Of a stretch of DNA of 64,000 nucleotides, positions 37,901 to 51,379 are shown piece after piece (within the stretch, counting starts at the first letter, position 1; each line of letters opens with the position of its first letter). Origin of the DNA: Certhia americana (Eukaryota; Chordata; Aves; Passeriformes; Certhiidae); NCBI GenBank assembly GCA_018697195.1, contig CM031864.1, forward strand, positions 17,706,531 to 17,770,530. Direction: 5' to 3'. Under the pieces are notes generated by a model that saw only the letters and a list, made by a program, of their open reading frames with translations, had not been told where the DNA came from and searched no databases. The translations under genes were made by a program, and so were the position numbers.

Positions 37901-40900
37901 CAGTTCTGATAGAGTAGTAATCACTTGTCCCACGTTTTAGCACCATGCTGGTATAAAGGGATGCATATTTCCTTCATTCATCTGTTCTGTAAGCCTTGAT
38001 GTGCTACAAGAAGATGGGAAACTTTGTAAGTTGTTTCACAGGCAGTAGAATTTTCATGCAGTAGATTTATGATGCATATATGGTACTTCATAGCTTTGTT
38101 ATATTGAATAATTGTAAAAATCTGTTCTGGGTTTATCTCATGGGGGTTTTGAAATTTATTTTTGCATGTGTCTGTGCTATATTCAGTACACAATTGTAAG
38201 GTCTTTCCATGAATTTACTTTTTTTCTTAAGGACCATGTAAAATTTCTGTAAAAACACACCTTGCGGTTAACTTGAGACTCAGCTGTTGTTCATAGTCTG
38301 ATGCAGCAGATTGCCTACCCTGGTGTTTTGACAGACACCTCTGGTTTTACTGTGATGGTTTGTCTTAGTGATGTTAGACTTGCAGATTTATTTCATTTGG
38401 TTAAAAAGTATGACTGAAAAAATGTACTATATATACTGTTTGCATTTTAAAATTGAATTAGTTCTTTAATGTCTGTAGAGTAAAAAGATAACCAGTTCTG
38501 GACTATGAGACATGGATTTGCCTCCTCTCTGCTGAGGCTGGATGAAACAAGTTTCTGAAGTTTTTTGATAATTCTAGAAACTGTGGTCTAATTGGAAGAA
38601 GTGTTTCCAGTGTCTGTGTGTGGGCTGAGGCTGAACTGGTGTACTGTCTCTGAAGTAATTTATCTCTAAATCAGTTTGTCTTTTAACTTATTTATTTTTT
38701 TTTTAAATGAAGTATGTGAAATCATTTGCCAGGTGCTTTCTGTTAAAGGGAAGGTAGTGCTGTATGACTAGAGAGCAGAACCCACAGCACTGTTGAAGAA
38801 GACAGTGTGTGAGTTGTCTGCCTTAGTAGAAGTTGGAAGCTGAAAACTTAGATAATGCCTTTGGGTTATTGTTTAGATTATGATACAATGACATGCTGCT
38901 GAAATTATGACTAGGAAAATGTTGCTTACAAAACTAGTGTTAGAATATTGTCTGAGTTACTGTAAGTAAGATCTTGTTTATAACAAGTTGTTGATTACTG
39001 TTGTGGTGTTTAGTGCTATTTCTTAAATAGCTTGTCAAGAAAGTTGGAAATTAAAATAAAGGTTGAAACAACTCTTGTATTGTAAACTCTGAACTGTGTA
39101 AATGCTGGAAATTAACCATGCTTTTAATTAAACTGATACTTGTTTCTAGTATAATTGGTGTTTATGTAATGTTTCCAGTATATTCTGTAATAGGTTCACT
39201 TTGGGTGTGTGTGGAGGCATGTCATAGTGAATGGTGCATGAGGAAACTGTGCCTTTTGTCACATGTGCTACCTGGGTTTTTATAATCCTTTCTCCTACCT
39301 TTGTGTTCTTTAAAAATTGTTGTTGCAGGATATAGCTGCTTTACCAATTTCTTTTGGCAGATAAAAGTGCAGGATTTTAGCTGCTGAATACATTTTAATG
39401 TGGAGATAAAAAAAAGGGGTTATGTTGAGAAATAAAACAATAAAGAGGTTACACATAACTTTATATGTCTTTTTATGTGTGTACTATGCATTTTATATAT
39501 AGGAATTTAGATCCTAAAAGACAAAAGTTAAAATTCAGCAACCCGGCATAATATTATTTATTTCTGCCTTTTTGAAGGATCTGTGATCATTTTACATGCA
39601 TCACTTCTGCTCTGTTATAGGTTGCTAATTTACCTTCGACTGAAGAATTGCAAAAACTGGAAAGGTAGAATCTCTGAGAGAAAATTCAGATAGAAATTCA
39701 GATAGGAAAGACTTCTTATCTGTATAAATTATGTCGATTCTGATATAGAAAAGATGGGAAAAATAGTCTTTTGGAGAATAATGCTTGTCTCTAGCAAAGT
39801 GTATTTGAAAGCCCTGAATCCTCTGCAAGTGCAAGCTTCTTTGGTTGTACTTGATGAACCTTAATTTTTTCAGCCTAAAAACGTGTATTACTAAAGGACA
39901 TAGCAGAGGAGAGAGGAGAAATAGCTGTCAGATCTTTTTAAGAGTAGAGAATTTTGCTAGGAAAGTTACCAAATGCTTTACATTTTTTTCATTTTAAATA
40001 AACAAATCAATATTTATTATCAGAAACTTTGTAAAAGATAAACAATGTCTTTTCTATTTTTTTATTTCTTTCTAGCACTAGAAAGTTTGGGATTTGGCTC
40101 CTATATCAGTGAAGTAAAAGAAGTCTTACAAGAATGCAAAACAGTAGCACTAAAGAGAAGAAAGGCCAGTTCACGCTTGGAGAACCTCGGCATTCCGGAA
40201 GAAGAGCTACTAAGGCAGCAACAGGAATTATTTGCACAAGTAAGTGAAGCAATACTTGTCCTGATGAGGTTGGAATAATTAATGCTGCAGGTCTAGGGCC
40301 ACACAAACATGTGCACACTTCAAGAAGTACCCCCTTCCTTGTGAATTGATGTGGCATCTAAGATGCTACTGACCTTGGCCTGTTTGAACTGGGGAATGTG
40401 AAGTCAACAGAAAAGAGGCTGTGACTTGATACTTCTGTGATTTGGCCTAAAGGACTTCATATGTGAACGTATTTAGCTTTAAAAAGCATGGGGTTTTGCT
40501 GCTATTTGAGTATTTCCAGTCTGTCATAGAGAATACATTAAGAATTACTTGAGGAGGTACAAGGATAACAGCTGGTTTCTAGGAAATTACCCATTTTGAA
40601 TCATTAAAAAGTGAAAGTAACTCTTCTGTTTCTGACCATCAGTGCACAAATATTATTTCTTATACTTAGAAAGAAACTTTATTCTTGGCAAGACTATAAT
40701 TGAGAGAATTCATGCATAAATTTTTAAAGAGGCCATTGAAGCATGGAAAAAGCATTTGCCTGCAAGAAGTGTACGAATGCAAGAAGTGTACTAACACACA
40801 CCCACATGCACATTCTCCTTCATCCCAACCTTATCCCTTTTCAGCTTTCCTAGATAGTTTAACATCTCCCAGTTTGACTAAAACCCGATTTTACTTATTT

Positions 40901-43667
40901 ATCTTTCTACACCATCTTTCTCTCGACTACTCTCTTAGTTTGACAAGGCTGTTCTCTAAACTAAGAGATGGGAAAGTTATCTGGTATTTCTCTTTTCTCT
41001 TAACCAAGGCCAGAGTCTTATTTTCTCACTTTACTTGCTTTGATTTCCTCTGATGAAAATGCCTATTCACTTAATGTCTGATTACTGTGACCTTCTCTCT
41101 CCTTTGCAATACTTGTATCTTGCTGAAACTGTTGTTTTTCATCTTATGACGTGCCAACTACTTTAATCTTTATTGCATGATGAATTTTAAGGCATTTAAG
41201 ATTTCAGCATACCGTGTAGCTATTGCAGTGAACTAGTTATGATCAAGTCACATGTGCCTAACTCTTGTTTGACTGTACAAAATTAGAAAAAACAATATGG
41301 CTGCTTCTGGATTTCAGGTAAGATTTACAAATAGACAACTTGATACCTGTTTTTTACTTACTATTTTGTGTAAGTAGTTCAGCGTGATGCACAAAATAAA
41401 AAAGCAGTGAAACCAAGGTGTATTGAGGGAGTGCTAGCTACAGAGTATCATTGAAAAAAAAAAAATGAAAAAAATTGCTGAAACCTCCTTATGCAAGCCA
41501 CGCTTTGTCTAAGGAATAACAGCTTGAAGAATATGCTTTTAAAATTCTGTTACTGTGCCTTAACTTCTAATTTAAGACAACGCATGCCAGTTTGACAAGA
41601 TTGTATGAATGCTTTTTAAAAATAGTATTTGGTAATATGGAAAATGTTTGCTTAGATTCAAGGATGACAGTCTCAGTTTTCAAAAATAGTAGCTGTGATG
41701 TGCTGTTGGAGGTACTGTAATTAGTCTTAAAAATAGTTACACAAGTGCATGCTTATTTATTTGTGTTAATCTTTTCAATATTCTAGAGCATGACACTAAT
41801 GCTGACTTCTTGCTCTATTTTTAAAATACCTGTCTATTAATGTTACGAATATTTGACACCTCTGGCTTGGGTGATTTTAAATATTTGAAATCAGGAGAAT
41901 GTCTTATCCCAATATTCATGTCTAAGTTTTTGTGCAAAACAAGGATCTTCATAGATTTGGGGTTTTTTTGAGGCTTCCTCACTGGAGTTGTACAGTAAAT
42001 GAGTTTAAAAAAGTTTAAAAATGTTTAAAAAGTTTACCAGATGCTTAATAGAGCTTCTTGGTCAATCCTACTCAATGGAATTCTTCAGTATGAGGGTTTT
42101 TTTTTCTCTTCCCATTTCTGAAATGGTGGAGTGTTATCATTACAGATGTGGCAGTGAGGGTGGGCACTGACAAAGCAATGGATCCAGTGTGAAGTGCTGA
42201 GCCCCTGGAGCGTGCACGTGTATCAGCTTTCTGAGTGTACAGTAAACTGCACAGGATCAGTGGGGAGCCCTGTTGTTATCTCCTGTCTGATAAATATTTG
42301 TGCCTTCCTATGTGGACAGATGCTGCTGCCTTTCCTTTAAAACTCTATGACATCTTAAATTGTTTTCCAGTCCTTGTAGCTGTGCTACCACTTGAAGTTT
42401 GAAATACTGAAAAGTTTTCATTGAGAAGAGATTTCTACTTCCATAATGTATTTTTTTTACTTTAGAACAGAGGAAAATGTGACGCTTCGTAATAATAAGG
42501 GAAGACTCCCATTTTCTTGACATTGCTGATTTGAAAAAGAGGGTTTGATTGTTTTCCAAATATTATTTTTGACATCTTATAGTTTGTGAAACTGAAAAAA
42601 AAAATTGATGCTTTGGAAAAAATTAGGAAAATTCAGTGAGTGCAGCAGGATTAGAAAGGAAATTACAATAGCCTTAGTGATGACTTGTAAAAGAAGAAGA
42701 GTAAAAAAGACTGAAAACTTTTCATTTTGAGAACTTTTTCTTAGTGTTCACTCAAAATAGAAATTGAAGTTGTAACTTTAACACAGTCAATTAGTATGTT
42801 GGTGAAATCAACAGTCAACTCCTAATCAGGAGTTACCAGGAAACAAGTGAAAACCCTGGATAGAAAAATGAAGATTCATCAGCTGAACTATTTGAAATGT
42901 TGTTGTAGAATCTCTTGTACTTTTCAGTAGAATCTGTACCTTTCTGTAGCAAAGCCATCCTCAGTTGCCATACCTGAATTTGAGAAGATCTTGCCTTGCT
43001 CTGTTTTGCTAAGATTGCTTAGCAAAGTAATATAATGGTTTGCTTTGTTTTTGTGATAATGTGTGCCTCTGTGGCTCAGTTGGATGATTTCATAATTGGA
43101 AGTTTTGTTATTTGTAATCAACAAAGCAATGCTGTTCTCATATCTGAACTGTGATTAAATGTTAAGATCCCTTGAAACTGATGTCTAAAGTTTCCTTTGC
43201 TTTGCCTTAGTTAAATTTTTCATTAGTTAGTGGTTCAGCACAGTCCTCACAGTGGTACTTAAGTACACTAGTTTCTGTCTGTTGTTTCTGTAAATGTAAG
43301 GCCTCCAAACAGTGGTGTCCTCAGAGGAAGAGAGAATATAGCTAAGCTTCTTGGTACAAATAATTTAAATACTTCTCAATGTGGTTTTGCATATGCAATT
43401 AATTTAAAAAAATAGAAAAAGGAATCTGCAGATACAGATAAAAAAGTGTTTAAAGAGATTGTGTTCTAGAAATTCTTCACAAGCTATGTATGGCCTTAAC
43501 AATTAAATTCATGTCTCTAGGCTAGACAACAGCAAGCAGAACTGGCACAGCAGGAATGGCTACAGATGCAACAAGCAGCTCAACAGGCACAGCTTGCTGC
43601 TGCCTCAGCCAGTGCATCCAATCAGGCAGGATCTTCTCAGGATGAAGATGATGAAGATGATATCTGA
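34528..43667 (+). CDS. DR1: Down-regulator of transcription 1 (NC2-beta), three coding exons
   Basis: Coding segments 34528-34747, 40076-40239 and 43521-43667 total 531 nt, 176 aa plus stop, equal to human DR1 as I recall it. With DRAP1 (NC2-alpha), NC2-beta forms a histone-fold dimer that binds TBP on promoter DNA and blocks TFIIA and TFIIB. It is nuclear, and DR1 is also a subunit of the ATAC acetyltransferase complex. The N-terminal MASSSGNDDDLTIPRAAINK and a histone fold at residues about 10-80 are near identical to human. A Gln/Ala-rich stretch follows (about 130-165), then an acidic tail DEDDEDDI. Junction phases are 1 and 0 with GT-AG boundaries. The start has a good context (gccaggatgg). 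Upstream in-frame ATG or GTG codons lie in the GC-rich leader and are unlikely to be used. Residue 128, at the exon 2/3 border, is Gln where I recall Lys in human. Confidence 0.97.
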
Positions 43668-45660
43668 AAATCACCAGCTGAGTTGTCTTACTAAGAAATA
43701 CTTTTCCTGCACAATGAAAACAGTGAAATGAATGCTTACCTGTAAGTTTGTATGCATCGTGGACTGGCAGTTGGTATTCTAGGGGTGTCTGCTGTTGTGT
43801 GCTGTACATGTATAAACTGTCTTTTTTGAACTCTTGAAGATTTAAGGTTCAGTATCATATCAACTTTGGATTTTTAATGGTGTATATGGAAATTTTAGAT
43901 AGCAGTGCGTCATTTATTTGATCAATAAACAGTGTTAAAATAAACAACATGTTTATAAAATATAGTGAGATTTATACAAAAAGCTCTAAATCCACATTTG
44001 CATTTCTTCCCTTTTAACTAAACTATAAAATCTTACTTAGAATTTTTAATTGTTTTTTGGGGAAGTGGTACAGTAGACATAATCTGTTAATGGGAAAAAA
44101 GTAGAGTTCAGCATAGAAGAGTCTGAATTCTTAGTTCTTTTTAAAATGAGGATGTATATGGCAATAAATATTATATATGCTCAAATACCACACTTGTTAA
44201 AATTTGAAAATGATACATTTTCACCAAGCTAGGAAAAGGTATGTTTAATAGGAGTTGTACAAATTCAGTGATTTTTTTTGTATAGGGGTGAAAAAAAATA
44301 AACCCGTGGTTTTATTATGACATCCTTTTGACAGTCCTAACTGAGTATTTCACTTCCACTGCCTGGTTTGAAGAACTAACTATTCTATTACTTCACTCCA
44401 GTTTAATGTTAACTGTTGTTGATGGTATTTTGTAGTCCAGATTTATTCTTATTGTTGAAATATAAAGCTGGAACTTAAAGAAACAAAATTGTTTGTACTG
44501 CTGATGTGACAGGGAGTGATTAAGTACTCAAGCCCGAGAAGTCAAAAGCTGACCCTAACAGCATGTTTGTCATTAAAGAGAGAATTTATTTAACCTTGAT
44601 TAGTTATTGTCAGCATAATGCTAACATTCTGCAGACTAGATTGCCACTGGATTGCTAAGATACCTTGTTGAAAGACAACATTTTCTTCACTCAAATTGAT
44701 TTGTAGGTAAGTCCAGGTTTCTGATAAACTGTTCCCCAAGAGTGATCAGCAGCAATAGATGAAACAGAAATGATGTACTTGTCCTTTTGATAGTTCTGTT
44801 GATTTAATGGATGAGCAGCTGTCCTTTGTGTTGAAATAAAGCACAGTAGTGTCCTTTGCTGAGTTTTAATGTGTTACTTGAAGTAATACTGGCATATCTT
44901 CTGGTACACTAATCTGAGCAGACTAGAAAAGCCACTTGCATGCTGCTCGGTAGATGACCCTATAGCTCTGTAACAATGTGGATGGTTTTATCAACTTATG
45001 TCCTCAGCGAGTTGCTCTAGTGGGAATTCTTGAGGAGGGCTGCAGCAGTCTGTTTACATAAGGATGCAAACAGCAAATGGTGGGCCCATTTTTATGTAAA
45101 GATCTGAACAAGATACAGTTGGCATGTGTTCAGATCTCAGTCACATAGTGACTTTTGATTTAAATTTGAGATGTGTTAAGTTGCATATTGAATAAATGTG
45201 AACATGTCTTTAAAAGCAGTAATGCAGTGAAAACTCAGAAGAGTATTTGTTTGAATGTTTAAGTTTAAAAAAAGAAAAAAAAAAAGCCTCCCCTGGATGC
45301 TACATGAAATATATTAGGCAAGGTTTGACTGAGGAAGTGGTTTTCTGTAAAGGTTTAAGTACCAAAGGTAGAAAATCTAGTCTAGTGATACAATGTTAAT
45401 GTGCAGTGTTGGCTTTTCTAATTTGTACTGTAACACCTTCACACTTTATACTTTAAATGAGTCTTTTCCTTCTAAATAATACTAGGTATATTTTCACACC
45501 TTTCTTTTCTGATGCAGAAATCAGGTTAACATTTTACTGCATCTGGTATGTATGGTGTAATGTTTGAATTTTTGTGACCTTTCTTTTTGGACATTCTTGT
45601 GCTTTTTCATATGCTGTATTCTTCAAGCAATAAAATTCTGATGTGTTTTTATAAAATTGC
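43668..45660 (+). other. DR1: DR1 3' untranslated region with several polyadenylation signals
   Basis: After the stop, AATAAA occurs at 43924 and 43939 (close pair, about 260 bases past the stop), near 44163 and 44287, and at 45629. A further one at 46063 may be beyond the gene. DR1 is known for alternative 3' ends in other vertebrates, so both a short and a long 3' end are plausible. No open reading frame of note is present. Confidence 0.6.
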
Positions 45661-48600
45661 TTTTATATTTAATGAACAGTCTGTCTTCTTCATTTCCTTT
45701 ATAAACAAAAAAAGACTACTTAAACCCTGTTTTTATTTTGGCTTACTGAACACTTTTTGTGACTTGAAGTCTTACAGTGCTGTTGGACGGCACTGGGATT
45801 GTTATTGCTTGCAAGCAGTATTTCTGGGCTTGACCTGCTCTCCTTCCTCTTGGGAATTACATTTAGTATGTATGTATTTTTATAACCTGACATTCTGCAC
45901 CTGAGAAATTGCACAAAAGCCCTGTAGATTGTGTACCAGCTGCTGAAATATTTTCATGAAGTGAAAGGCCACAGGCAGAGGTAAAAGATAGTAAAAATTT
46001 AATTTCATGTAGATAGTCATGATTAGGGATTACTTACTCAGCCATTCTTCCCCAAGTATGAAAATAAAGTCTGGCACTTTCAGGGAGAATCTTCACTGAT
46101 TTTTAACAAACAAGTTTTGTATTACTTTGCTGTTGTGCTTCCATGCAGGAGCTGCTCAGTGAAGACAGATTTCTGAATTTATGGTACCGCTGATGTTTTT
46201 GGTACACCAGGTACATAGAGCATAAAGTTTGGTTAGTGAACTGTATTGTTGCTTTGTGTCATGTCACAAGAAACATGTATAAGGTTGTGTCTGTTTCTTA
46301 AATATTGAGTTGATGAGATTATCTGTGAGTTTTCCGTAATTACTCTGACAGTCTGTTTTGGAATGCTCAAGTGACTTTCTTACAAAATCTTTCTATTCTA
46401 TTACTTTAATAAAATGCACGTCTGCATGACATGGTGGTTAATGAATATAGTTGTATTTACTACACGGAGGTACTTTTAGAGGAGTATCTTGGGGATTCTA
46501 AACATCAAATGCCTAAAATGGTATTTGGATTTCAGTATTTGCATGTGGCTAATTGAGCTACATTTTGAAACACTGGAATTTCTGCCACAATGGAAAATGT
46601 CCCTGAAAACCACAATTATAAATTAGGTTCCTCAGATTTTGTAAAGTACCTCCACAAAGAAAGACTGTGTGTAATAATGCTTGGTTGGTCATTTTGTATG
46701 GGAAGATTGTTTTCATTTGAAACAAAGCCAAGTAAAGGTGACTTGGCATTTGAAATGATGCCAAGTTAAGTGACTTAATGATCACTGTGGAACAGCCAAA
46801 CCCTTACTCTGAAATGCGTACCTCATTTTAGTTTCCTAGGGTTGGATTGCGATTTTGTGTAAACCATGCGCAAAACAGTGTGGACAGAGGAGGAGGGGAA
46901 GTGCAAGATGAAAGATAAAGCATGCTATGGTTAAATTTACTTTTGGTATTGTACTATTTACCTGTCTAACATGGAAAAGCTTTATTCTGCAGCTTTACAG
47001 TGAGAGCACATGAGTGAGATGCTGGCCAGCGTTCAGATGGATTTTGCTTACAGCCAGTACGAGCTCTTTGAGCCCTCAGACTTGTTAAAGGACACTCAAT
47101 AAATGTGCCATCTGGGACTAAAGGATGCTGTGTGGGTGCAACTCAGTGATGAAAAGGAGTGTCTGTGAGGTTAAGGCCCATTAAGGTTTGCTGGCAATCA
47201 GGACCAATAGGTTCCTTTTCAAAATACATTTGTATTAGTGTGAATTCTTTTTCCTGATTTAAATGCGTGCTTTTGGTTTTGATTCCATGCCACCATTGCT
47301 ATGGAAATCAGTAACTCTGAGAATTTAATAAATGGCTTTGGAAGTACTTACTCCAGTTCTTTGGTATGTGGAGCAACAATTGTGCTAGAGCTGTGCATTT
47401 CTGAAAGCAACAGATTGAGTGAAAGCGTTCTGTTCTGTTGTACTGTGCTATAATGCAATTGAAGCCAATACCTGGGAGTGGAGGTTTTGCAACAAAATAA
47501 TTAGACAGTGAATCCAGTTGGATACACCTAATCCCATACATCAGTCATGGATAAATCCAATAAACATAGGTTTTGCTGTGTGGATGAGCCTACCAGAAAC
47601 TTCCGTAATCTGGAAATCTGTAATAGATGATGCTCCTGCATATGTTGGGGAAAGAGACATTTCATCTTAATTATTCATGTCCATGATTTCTTGTTGCATC
47701 AACTGCAGGAATATATGAAGACTTCTATCTTGCAGCTTGAACCAAAAGTTCAGGTAAGGATGGACCATACTTGTTACAACCAGTTTGGGGTTTTTTCCTT
47801 CATTTTAAATGTGAACAACTACTATGCTTTACATATCTGGGGTGAAGATTTATAAGAGGCATATTAAACTGTGTAAAGATTGCACTTAATTTTGAGGCTG
47901 ACTGTTCATGTTCATTTTTTGTAATACTTCATAGATTTTTTTTTTGTTTTGTTTCAAAGGAAATAATTAATTTCTCCCTCAGCCACCACCCAGGATGACT
48001 AGCATTGGAGTAGTAATATTGCATGGTGTAACTTTGAATGATTTCCACACTCATTTCAGTAGTAATTAGTACATTTTTGATATTAGTTCAAAACTTACTC
48101 GTCAGTAATCATAAACTTTTACGTCTTCAAAGCATGATACAAGTATTAATTAGGTGTGGGCAATGTTCTGCTGTGCTTTGAAGTTAACACTATCACATGC
48201 TACAGAAATAAAGTAGACGAAAAAGATGTTATCTTCATGGTAGGGTGGATCATCTAGAGAGCAAATAATTGGGAAAACAGACTTGTAAAAGTCATTGTCA
48301 GAGATGAAGGCTTTTATTTGTAATAGCATAGTGCTTGGGATTGCTGGTTATGGACCAGGACTTGGTTTTATTAATGTGTTCAAGTTACATTCTGTCAGCT
48401 TGGAGTAAAAAATCACAGCTGAATTAGAAATCCAATTCAATGTTGTTTGAGTTTCAGGTAGTTTGTATTCCCAGTTAGGCAGCAGTGTAACCCATGGAAG
48501 AGAAGTGGCAGGGCAGTGGCAGTGTTGGTAAAGCAAAATCCAACAGTCTTCACCATCTCGGCCTGCAATAAAGATGTCACACTGTGAAAATGTTAGAAAA

Positions 48601-50580
48601 GCTGTAGGAAGGAGTAATGTGACCAATAAATATTTTTTAAAATTCTACTGTAATGTAAACACCTAACTGGTGCCATTTTCACACACAGATAATTAATATT
48701 CAAGCAGATAAAAATCAGAATTTAAATACAGTTACTTCTTAAATATGTACTTACATGTACCTTCCATATTATTTGGTGGATTCTATACCTGAGGTAATTT
48801 AATTGTCTGAGATTGCTAAGCAAGTTGTATGCAACTAAACTCATTGTCTTTAAATCATTAATAACTTGTTTTTAATATGTTCTAATGTTAGAAACAATCA
48901 TATTTTCATTTCTACAAAAATTTTACAGTTTTTGAGATGCCTTCGTTTAAAAAAAAAGTTCTTAAAATGTTATGGACAAAAAATTGGTTTATCTTAATAT
49001 ATTGTATCATTAAAATGAAGTTTTCGAGTGAATAGGAAAAGGTATTTATCCTGTCTGCAGGATGTGAAAATGGGTCTAAACTCAATGTCACTTCTGCTAG
49101 CGACTTACCTTTTCCAAAATGTGTTAAAAAAGTGAAGTATTATTTTACCTTTTCTTTCAAAGCACTAGTGGATGTGCTGAGGCAACAATCACCCTTCAGA
49201 CTTTGCTGTCAGGAAGACGATCAGCTGGCAGGAATCCCTTTCAAATGTGACGGATCTGGGGCACGGATCTGGGGCACGGATCACGCAGTCCTGTAGGAAG
49301 AACTCTAGGAGCAGGCAAGCCTGGAGGGAGGACATTTCACTGATTGCTTTAACTGTGTTTTTGGTTTACTCGTGTGCGAAGGGGAGTGAGAATTGCCTGT
49401 TTCCCTAAAATGAAATCTTTAGTATCAACTGTGTTACAGTAGCATAATTAGAAGTTTCTCCTTTATGGACAGAGATTTATGGATAAAGCTTCTGAATGCT
49501 GAGACTTTTCAAACATTTCAAGCTCTGTCAGGATGTGTTTTTGTAACCTGACTCAGTAGTCTCTATATTCTGAGCCATAGGGGCAATTTATTCCTCAAAT
49601 TGAATCAAGTTTTTTATTAGGTGCTGAAAATAGTGCATTTTTTAATGTGAAAAAAGGACAAGGGAAATACTGACATGCTAACTTCTTTTTACAACACAAC
49701 TCAATCCTTATGTTCTGTGTATTTAATTTTTGGAAATTTATCAGGTGATAAGATCTGAACATGAGAAGAGTTCTAAAGATAGTGGGGAAAAAGGGAAAAA
49801 CCTTGGTTACTACAAGATGAGTGTGTTAGGGAGGGAAAGTAAAAGCCTTAGTAAGTTGTGTATATTCTTCCCTTTGCTTGTCTCAAAGGGAAATGTACAA
49901 AGACAAAGGGATGTGGAGGAAAAGTTTCTTACTAGGATGCAATTGGCTACCTGTTGGATTTGATCTGCCTTTGAAATCCAAAGAGCAAGCATTGCACTTT
50001 GAATTTAGTTAAACAGGGCTTCAAAAGTAAAATGTCACAAACCCAAAATTCTTTCATAATTGAGTGATGTCTTTATCTTTGGTTTTGTTCCTCTGGGATT
50101 GTTTGAAAATTTCTGCAGTTAGTCTCTGATCAGAATCTCACTTGGAAGAAATAAAAACGATAAACTGAATTGTAGCTATCTTTATTACTGTGAGATGGAG
50201 ACACATAGGTAAATTATTTCCTTAGTGGGATATCTATTCTGTGCACAGTACACTGTTCTCATTCCCATTGTTGGTTTATTTCCTGATTCCTATTCTTTTA
50301 ATGTGATTAATAGTGGGAAGGAAAGAGTTTTCTTTGACATGTGAGTAACTTTTGAGTTTCCCTACAGATTGTGACTTAGGAATTTTTTCCATGTATCAAT
50401 TAAATGTCTTATTATGCAACGGACATCAACTTTCTCGTGAAAGAAGGAGGTACCACCCCAGACGTAAAATAAGGGAAGGACACATGAAATTAAACTCGTG
50501 GCCACTGAAATGAAACCCTGTAAGGGAGAGAAGTGACGACCTGCAGTTGCATCGAAGGTAGGAGTGTCAAGGGGTCTTTG
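45661..50580. other. AT-rich intergenic spacer downstream of DR1
   Basis: No recognisable exon, RNA gene or complete mobile element. A small tandem of about 14 bp (cggatctggggca, nearly three copies) sits at about 49250-49285. The CpG level is low for most of the stretch and begins to rise at about 50400. Reading frames of 60-90 codons lack any coding sign. Confidence 0.6.
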
Positions 50581-50604
50581 GCCCTCTCAGTTTCCCGTGG
50601 CTGT

Positions 50605-51225
50605 TACCGGGTTGGGCTGGTGCGGTGCGGTGCGGTGACCGGGCGGTGCGGTGGCCGGGCGGTGCGGTGCGGTGTGGTGGCTGGGTGGCGCTTGGCGAGT
50701 GCGGTGCGCGGCGGTGCGGCGGATGGCCGTGCGTATGCGGTGCGTGCGGTGGCGGTGGGGCTCGGGCGGTGCGGTAGTGGGGTCGGTGGGCGGGACTCGG
50801 GCGGCGGTATCGGTGCGGTACCGGGCGGCTGTGGCGTACGGGGTTGCGGTGCCGGGCGTGCGTGACGCGGGGCGGTGGCGGTGGCTCGGGCAGGTGGGGG
50901 GGGGGGGCGGGTGCGGTGGTCGGTCGGGCCTGGTGCGGTGGCGGTGGGCGGTGGCGGTGGCGTGGGGCGCGGGCGGTGGCGTGGCCGGTCTGGTGGGCGG
51001 TGCGGTGGGCGGGGGGGCGGTGTCGGTGGGCCGGGCGGTGGGGCGGTGGCGGTGGGGCGCGCGGTGCGGTTGGCCGGGGCGGTGGCGGTGGCTGTGCGGT
51101 GGGCGGTGGCGGGTGGCCGGTGCGGGTGGCGGTGGGCCGGTGGGGGGGCGGTGCGGATGGCCGTGTCGGTGCTTCAGCGTCGGTGCGGTTGCCGTGGCCT
51201 CGGGCGGTGCCTTTGGCAGGCTGCT
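50605..51225. repeat. G-rich degenerate repeat built on gcggtg / gggcggt words
   Basis: Roughly 620 bases composed almost entirely of G, C and T on the + strand, with variants of gcggtgcggtgg and gggcggtggcgg. A is nearly absent and G greatly outnumbers C. There is no fixed long period. Frames of 110-244 codons on both strands are low-complexity translations (His/Pro/Thr/Arg-rich on the minus strand) and are not supported as genes. Such sequence can form G-quadruplexes and R-loops and often breaks assemblies. Confidence 0.85.
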
Positions 51226-51334
51226 CTCCGATCGCCGGCTAGGGAAATGGGCTTTGGACTGGGCGTGCCCGCGGCATCTGCGGGGAGTGACCTGAGCGGC
51301 TCTGTGCGCTGATATATTCATTGGAGCGCGTTCT

Positions 51335-51373
51335 AAAAAAAAAAAAAAAAATTAAACCTCTCTGAGAGAGGTT
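51335..51373. repeat. A-run plus short perfect hairpin
   Basis: Seventeen As at 51335-51351 are followed by an inverted repeat with 9-base arms: aacctctct at 51355-51363, a single G, and agagaggtt at 51365-51373. It marks the end of the G-rich block and the start of the CpG-retaining AT-rich region. Possible readings are the 3' tail of an old retro-insertion or a chance palindrome. Confidence 0.6.
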
Positions 51374-51379
51374 AAATCC

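Noticed and set aside
50533..51321. Long overlapping open frames on both strands, including a 244-codon His/Pro/Thr-rich one
   Set aside because: They are translations of a G-rich degenerate repeat. All frames are open because stop codons need A, which is nearly absent.
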